A DNA stretch of 59,644 bases from assembly GCA_934131005.1 (NCBI GenBank), contig CAKOYV010000008.1, forward strand, positions 1 through 59,644, written 5' to 3'. Positions 59,586 through 59,644 of this stretch are shown piece by piece. The translations under genes and the position numbers were made by a program. This DNA comes from an uncultured Bacilli bacterium. Its GTDB lineage: Bacteria; Bacillota_I; Bacilli_A; RF39; UBA660. The notes beneath the pieces are model-generated. The model saw only the letters and a program-made list of their open reading frames with translations. It was not told where the DNA came from and searched no databases. Numbering within the stretch: position 1 is the stretch's first letter; each line of letters starts with the position of its first letter.

Positions 59586-59644
59586 ATGAATATTCGCAGA
59601 TATTCACGTATAAAATTAAGAAGTATTTTAGAAGAAGAATGTTA
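59586..59644 (+). CDS. Possible start of a gene cut by the window end
   Basis: An ATG at 59586 opens a frame (MNIRRYSRIKLRSILEEEC) that stays open to the edge. No ribosome site is visible and only 19 codons are present. It may be a real gene start or chance. Confidence 0.3.
   Translation, partial: MNIRRYSRIKLRSILEEEC

Overview
The window is strongly A+T-rich and reads as the chromosome of a low-GC Gram-positive bacterium, most likely an uncultured lineage of the Bacilli (RF39-like or Erysipelotrichales/Mollicutes-adjacent). Evidence for this: the Firmicutes primosome set DnaB-DnaI-DnaD, the B. subtilis-like clusters tseB-dnaD-nth and rplJ-rplL-ybxB-rpoB-rpoC, a T-box riboswitch, SPOUT/Tex/YchF housekeeping genes, standard TGA stops, and Shine-Dalgarno sites of GGAGG or GGTGA type. 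No phage, transposon, insertion sequence or CRISPR array was seen, and the region looks like core genome with small lineage-specific inserts.

Layout. 1-6.05 kb (minus): pepF, ychF, an AbgT-like transporter, a DUF951 protein, a lone antitoxin-like HTH gene, trmL and a membrane-anchored thioredoxin-like protein. 6.3-7.9 kb (plus): queH and an unknown gene. 7.9-12.5 kb (minus): two unknown genes, a YhgE/Pip-type membrane protein with its TetR regulator (clear promoter and operator), and rmuC. 12.6-16.1 kb (minus): two small spore-coat-like genes, nth-dnaD-tseB and cca. 16.3-23.2 kb (mostly plus): dinB, tex, tRNA-Gly(GCC), a degenerate GGDEF-EAL protein, DUF4186 (minus), an orphan LytTR regulator and a cold-shock protein. 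23.3-28.0 kb: the paired GGGtGRT and IscU-like genes, a small-multidrug-export-type membrane protein, a TGS/uridine-kinase protein and clpP. 28.1-39.5 kb (minus): the ribosomal protein and RNA polymerase cluster secE-nusG / rplK-rplA / rplJ-rplL / methyltransferase-rpoB-rpoC, with leader and attenuator structures between blocks. 39.8-42.6 kb (plus): an XRE regulator, an rRNA-type methyltransferase, an RluA-type pseudouridine synthase and an unknown gene. 42.6-48.1 kb (minus): dnaB-dnaI-small membrane protein-dnaE. 48.2-53.7 kb (minus): T-box, gatC-gatA-gatB-aspS-ferredoxin. 53.8-56.6 kb (plus): an unrecognised three-gene operon. 56.5-59.5 kb (minus): a CPBP protease, a nucleotidyltransferase and a degenerate arylsulfotransferase-like secreted protein.

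How the parts fit. The T-box appears to read an Asn codon (AAC) and controls GatCAB plus an AspRS carrying the DHG motif associated with non-discriminating enzymes. This points to Asn-tRNA(Asn) being made by transamidation, with the operon sensing uncharged tRNA(Asn). Many genes end inside intrinsic terminators whose stem encodes the last codons, a sign of strong compaction. The best candidates for undescribed biology are the operon at 53.8-56.6 kb, the GGGtGRT/IscU-like pair, the active-site-less sulfotransferase homologue, and the degenerate c-di-GMP protein. Functions are assigned from motifs and gene order read by eye; no database search was run.
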